Assembly: GCF_051860475.1 (NCBI RefSeq)
Contig: NZ_JBHYDW010000164.1
Location: forward strand, 1 to 8,651
Source of the DNA: Elioraea sp051860475
Lineage (GTDB): Bacteria; Pseudomonadota; Alphaproteobacteria; Acetobacterales; Acetobacteraceae
Direction of reading: 5' to 3'
DNA length: 8,651 nucleotides
Below are positions 6,180-8,651 of the stretch, piece by piece. Positions within the stretch are counted from its first letter, which is position 1; every line of letters starts with the position of its first letter. The notes beneath the pieces were generated by a model. The model was not told the DNA's origin. It was given only the letters and a program-made list of their open reading frames with translations, and did not search any database. Position numbers and translations under genes: made by a program.

Positions 6180-7796
6180 ATGGACGACGACCTGCCGCGG
6201 ACCGGCGCCAACCATGTCCCGCTCTCACCGGTCTCGTTCCTGCGCCGCGCCGGCCAGGTCTGGCGCGACCGCATCGCGGTCATCCACGGCGCGCGGCGGG
6301 TCACCCACGCCGCGCTGTTCGAGCGCAGCCGACGCCTCGGCTCGGCGCTCAAGGGCGTGGGCCTCGCACCGGGCGACGTCGTCGCAGTGCTGATGCCGAA
6401 CATCCCCGAGATGCTGGAGGCGCATTTCGGTGTGCCGATGGCCCATGCCGTGCTGTGCCCGATCAATACGCGGCTCGATCCCGCGGCCGTGCGCTTCATC
6501 CTCGAGCACTCGGGCGCGAAGGTGCTGCTGCTCGATCGCGAGTTCGCGTCGCTCGCGGGCGTGGCGCTGGACGGGCTCGCGGGACCGCCGCGTCTTGTCG
6601 TGGTGGACGATGCGGAGGGTCCGGGTGGCGCGGAGATTGCCGCCACGCCGTACGAGGCGTTCCTCGCATCCGGCGATCCGGACTTCCCGGTGCAGCCGCC
6701 CGCGGATGAATGGACGGCGATCTCGCTCTCCTACACCTCGGGCACGACGGGGAATCCCAAGGGGGTGGTCGTGCACCACCGCGGCGCCTACCTCAATGCC
6801 TGCGGCAACGCGCTCGCCTTCGGCCTCTCACCCCGCAGCGTCTATCTCTGGACTCTGCCGATGTTCCACTGCAACGGCTGGTGCTACACCTGGGGCGTCA
6901 CGCTGCAGGGTGGCACCCATGTGTGCCTGCGCCGCGTCGAGCCCGCGCGTGTGTTCGCGCTGATCGCCGAGCACGGTGTGACGCATCTGTGTGCCGCGCC
7001 GGTCGTGCTCAACATGCTGATCCACGCGCCGGCCGAGCTGCGCCGCAGCTTCCCGCATCGGGTCGCGATCGCCACGGGCGGCGCGGCACCGCCCTCGCCG
7101 GTGATCGCGGCAATGGAGGGTCTCGGCTTCGAGGTCACGCATCTCTACGGGCTGACGGAGAGCTTCGGCCCCTCACTGCTCTGCGCCTGGCAGCCGGGAC
7201 TCGATACCCTCTCGCCCGAGGCGAAGGCTGCGTTCATGGCGCGCCAGGGTGTGGCGCTGCCGACGCTGGATGAGGCGACGGTACTCGACCCGGCAACGGG
7301 CGCGCCGGTGCCCGCGGACGGCACGACGCTCGGTGAGATCGCGCTGCGCGGCAACACGGTGATGAAGGGCTATCTGCGCAACCCGGCGGCGAACGAGGCC
7401 GTGTTCGTCGATGGCTGGTTCCGCACCGGCGATCTCGGCGTGCTGCACCCCGACGGCTACATCGAGGTGAAGGACCGCGCCAAGGACGTCGTCATCTCGG
7501 GCGGCGAGAACATCTCCAGCCTGGAGGTGGAGGAGGTCCTGTACCGGCACCCGCAGGTGATGGAGGCGGCCGTGGTGGCGCAGCCGGACGCGACCTGGGG
7601 CGAGGTGCCGCATGCCTTCGTCACACTCAGGCCGGGCGCGGAGGGCGCGACGGAGGTCGAGATGATCGCCTGGTGCCGCGACCGGCTGGCGCACTTCAAG
7701 GCGCCGAAGCGTGTCACGTTCGGGCCGTTGCCGAAGACCGCGACGGGGAAGATCCAGAAGTTCGAGCTGCGCGCGCGGTTGCGGGGAGGCGGCTAG
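6180..7796 (+). CDS. AMP-forming acyl-CoA synthetase (LvaE-like)
   Basis: The enzyme activates a carboxylic acid to its CoA thioester through an acyl-AMP intermediate. It has 538 residues, normal for this superfamily. Motifs in order are the phosphate-binding loop YTSGTTGNPKG (185-195); WTLPMFHCNGWCYTWG, typical of the fatty-acyl/methylmercaptopropionate-CoA ligase branch; YGLTE (323-327); RTGD with ribose-binding D418; the hinge KDRAKDVVISGGENIS; and the catalytic lysine K524 in PKTATGKIQK. ATG 6180 is chosen because AAGGGG (6167-6172) lies 7 bases upstream; the frame is open to 6021 but that part lies inside the preceding gene. It starts 4 bases after the DUF6285-type stop and closes the operon. 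In the lva pathway LvaE makes levulinyl-CoA. A small 4-keto, 4-hydroxy or branched acid is likely here, but chain length cannot be read from the sequence. Confidence 0.93.
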   Translation: MDDDLPRTGANHVPLSPVSFLRRAGQVWRDRIAVIHGARRVTHAALFERSRRLGSALKGVGLAPGDVVAVLMPNIPEMLEAHFGVPMAHAVLCPINTRLDPAAVRFILEHSGAKVLLLDREFASLAGVALDGLAGPPRLVVVDDAEGPGGAEIAATPYEAFLASGDPDFPVQPPADEWTAISLSYTSGTTGNPKGVVVHHRGAYLNACGNALAFGLSPRSVYLWTLPMFHCNGWCYTWGVTLQGGTHVCLRRVEPARVFALIAEHGVTHLCAAPVVLNMLIHAPAELRRSFPHRVAIATGGAAPPSPVIAAMEGLGFEVTHLYGLTESFGPSLLCAWQPGLDTLSPEAKAAFMARQGVALPTLDEATVLDPATGAPVPADGTTLGEIALRGNTVMKGYLRNPAANEAVFVDGWFRTGDLGVLHPDGYIEVKDRAKDVVISGGENISSLEVEEVLYRHPQVMEAAVVAQPDATWGEVPHAFVTLRPGAEGATEVEMIAWCRDRLAHFKAPKRVTFGPLPKTATGKIQKFELRARLRGGG

Positions 7797-7799
7797 CGT

Positions 7800-7912
7800 C
7801 GGCTGTCGCGCGAGGGGTAGGCGTTGCCACGGCCTCAGCCGCCCGAACGTGCACCGGTCTTCTCACGTTTGACCGTTTCCGCGATGGCCGTCTCCAGCGC
7901 TCGCGACAGCCG
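7800..7912. repeat. 11-base perfect inverted repeat enclosing a hairpin, downstream of the operon
   Basis: CGGCTGTCGCG at 7800-7810 is the exact reverse complement of CGCGACAGCCG at 7902-7912, with 91 bases between. Inside lies a smaller hairpin: 7844-7851 pairs with 7864-7871 (eight pairs including one G-U) around a 12-base loop. It begins four bases after the ligase stop. It could mark the 3' end of the operon transcript, though no T-run follows as in a standard Rho-independent terminator. A chance origin is possible. Confidence 0.35.
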
Positions 7913-8040
7913 CGCTCGTGGGCTTGGGGGTGCGGCCAAGCTCACCTGACGCTGCGTTGCTGATTCGTGTCGCACGACGTCGAACCTATAACGGAAACGA
8001 AAGTCATCTCGCCGCGATCCGAACACCGGGACCTCCGAAT

Positions 8041-8190
8041 GCTCCATCCGTGATCTGCTCGGAGAGCCTGCGTGTGCTCGGGCTGATGCCGCACCAGAAG
8101 GACTTGATCGATCCGCTGACGGGCGGCACGGACCGGCTGCCGCTGTTCGAAAGTCTTGCCGCGGCGGCAGCCTGGAGGCGGCTTCCTGCT
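8041..8190 (+). pseudogene. possible remnant of a PAS-GGDEF signalling protein
   Basis: Over about 50 codons this frame has codon use like a real gene in this genome (mostly G or C in third position). It reads ICSESLRVLGL, PAS-like, then IDPLTGGTDRLPLFESLAAA at 8107-8166. The second stretch resembles the conserved start of GGDEF diguanylate cyclase domains (DPLTGLxNRxxFxxxL), with two changes in the usual LPN part. The rest of a GGDEF domain, including the active-site signature, is absent, and the frame runs on into the cytochrome gene on the other strand. There is no clear start. If real, it is a dead fragment of a larger gene. The match is short and made by eye, so this is tentative. Confidence 0.25.
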
Positions 8191-8191
8191 G

Positions 8192-8651
8192 TCACTCCTG
8201 CGGCGGCAGCGAGCGCAGATAGGCGACGACGTCGCGCAGGTCCCGCGGATCGAGTTGCGCCCAGATCGGCGCGCGCCCTCCCATCGGCGGGGCCAGTCGG
8301 CGGCCGTCAGCCGACACGCCGCGCGTGATCGCGGTCATGATCTGCTCGTCGCTCCAGCGTCCGATGCCGCGCTCCGGATGCGAGGAGATGTTGCGCGCCA
8401 CCACGACACCCCAGGGTCCCTCCAGCGCGAGGCCGACCGCGCCGGTGCGGGTCGCGTCGCGGCGCCCCTCGCTGATCTGCGGCGTGTGGCAATCCATGCA
8501 GTGGGCGATCGCCACTGCGAGATATTCGCCGCGCTTTACGGGATCGGCGGGCTGATCAGGCACCGCCGTTACCGGATCGTCCATCGGGGTGAGCGCGAAC
8601 GGGTAGGTCGAGCGTTCCGCGACCGCGTTGCGCACCGGCTTGACCGTGCGG
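8192..8651 (-). CDS. c-type cytochrome, C-terminal part (gene runs off the window)
   Basis: The reading frame is open to the right edge, so the start lies outside the window; the GTG at 8635 is probably an internal valine. The visible 152 or so residues carry one haem attachment site CMDCH (8500-8486). A GPWGVVVARNISSHPERGIGRW segment follows, and then APPM with the probable axial methionine codon at 8284-8282. The end reads DVVAYLRSLPP. This pattern is usual for multi-haem cytochrome subunits of membrane-linked dehydrogenases (gluconate, alcohol or nicotinate type), which pass electrons to the respiratory chain in the periplasm. The KPVRN stretch just before this domain often links one haem domain to the next, so at least one more may lie outside the window. 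It is convergent with the acyl-CoA ligase operon. The partner dehydrogenase is not visible. Confidence 0.85.
   Translation of the reverse strand, partial: RTVKPVRNAVAERSTYPFALTPMDDPVTAVPDQPADPVKRGEYLAVAIAHCMDCHTPQISEGRRDATRTGAVGLALEGPWGVVVARNISSHPERGIGRWSDEQIMTAITRGVSADGRRLAPPMGGRAPIWAQLDPRDLRDVVAYLRSLPPQE

Larger units (their letters stand above)
7797..8191. other. 395-base gap between the operon and the cytochrome gene
   Basis: No intact gene is convincing here. The gap lies between convergent genes. From left to right it holds an 11-base inverted repeat pair with a hairpin inside (7800-7912), then a less GC-rich patch around 7980-8010 and a short coding-like fragment at 8041-8190. TATAAC at 7987-7992 with TTCGTG 17 bases earlier is a weak promoter-like pair pointing right. 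The open frames crossing the gap in either direction lack ribosome binding sites and recognisable domains over most of their length. Confidence 0.5.

Noticed and set aside
8004..8195. 63-residue minus-strand small gene in the gap
   Set aside because: No ribosome binding site or recognisable domain, and the opposite strand has the better coding signal.

Overview
The window is very GC-rich DNA. The tight gene packing, the GTG starts, the Tat-like exported solute-binding protein and the c-type cytochrome fit a high-GC alphaproteobacterium, possibly Acetobacteraceae or another Rhodospirillales. That placement is inferred from style and protein flavour only. No rRNA, tRNA, CRISPR array, transposase or insertion sequence was found.

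Layout. Positions 1-48 are a G/C low-complexity stretch with a 19-G run, probably a contig end or sequencing artefact. A LivK-type ABC transporter solute-binding protein lies on the minus strand (54-1376). It is divergent, across a 163-base gap, from a phosphofructokinase on the plus strand (1540-2634). A 204-base spacer holding a perfect 14-base palindrome follows. Then comes a compact five-gene plus-strand operon (2839-7796): SDR oxidoreductase, ACAD10/11-like acyl-CoA dehydrogenase, APH-like phosphotransferase, a small DUF6285-type protein and an AMP-forming acyl-CoA ligase. A 395-base gap (7797-8191) holds an 11-base inverted repeat, a small hairpin and a short coding-like fragment resembling the start of a GGDEF domain. 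The window ends inside the C-terminal part of a c-type cytochrome on the minus strand (8192 to the edge).

How the genes work together. The five-gene operon contains every enzyme class of the levulinate (lva) pathway of Pseudomonas putida, in the order D-C-A-B-E instead of A-B-C-D-E. In that pathway LvaE activates the acid to its CoA ester and LvaD reduces the 4-keto group to 4-hydroxyacyl-CoA. LvaA with the small partner LvaB phosphorylates the 4-hydroxyl, and LvaC carries out phosphate elimination and rearrangement to 3-hydroxyacyl-CoA, which enters beta-oxidation. By analogy this operon probably lets the cell degrade a 4-keto or 4-hydroxy acid. The true substrate cannot be read from the sequence. 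No regulator or dedicated acid transporter for it is visible. The solute-binding protein and the phosphofructokinase have no visible functional link to it.
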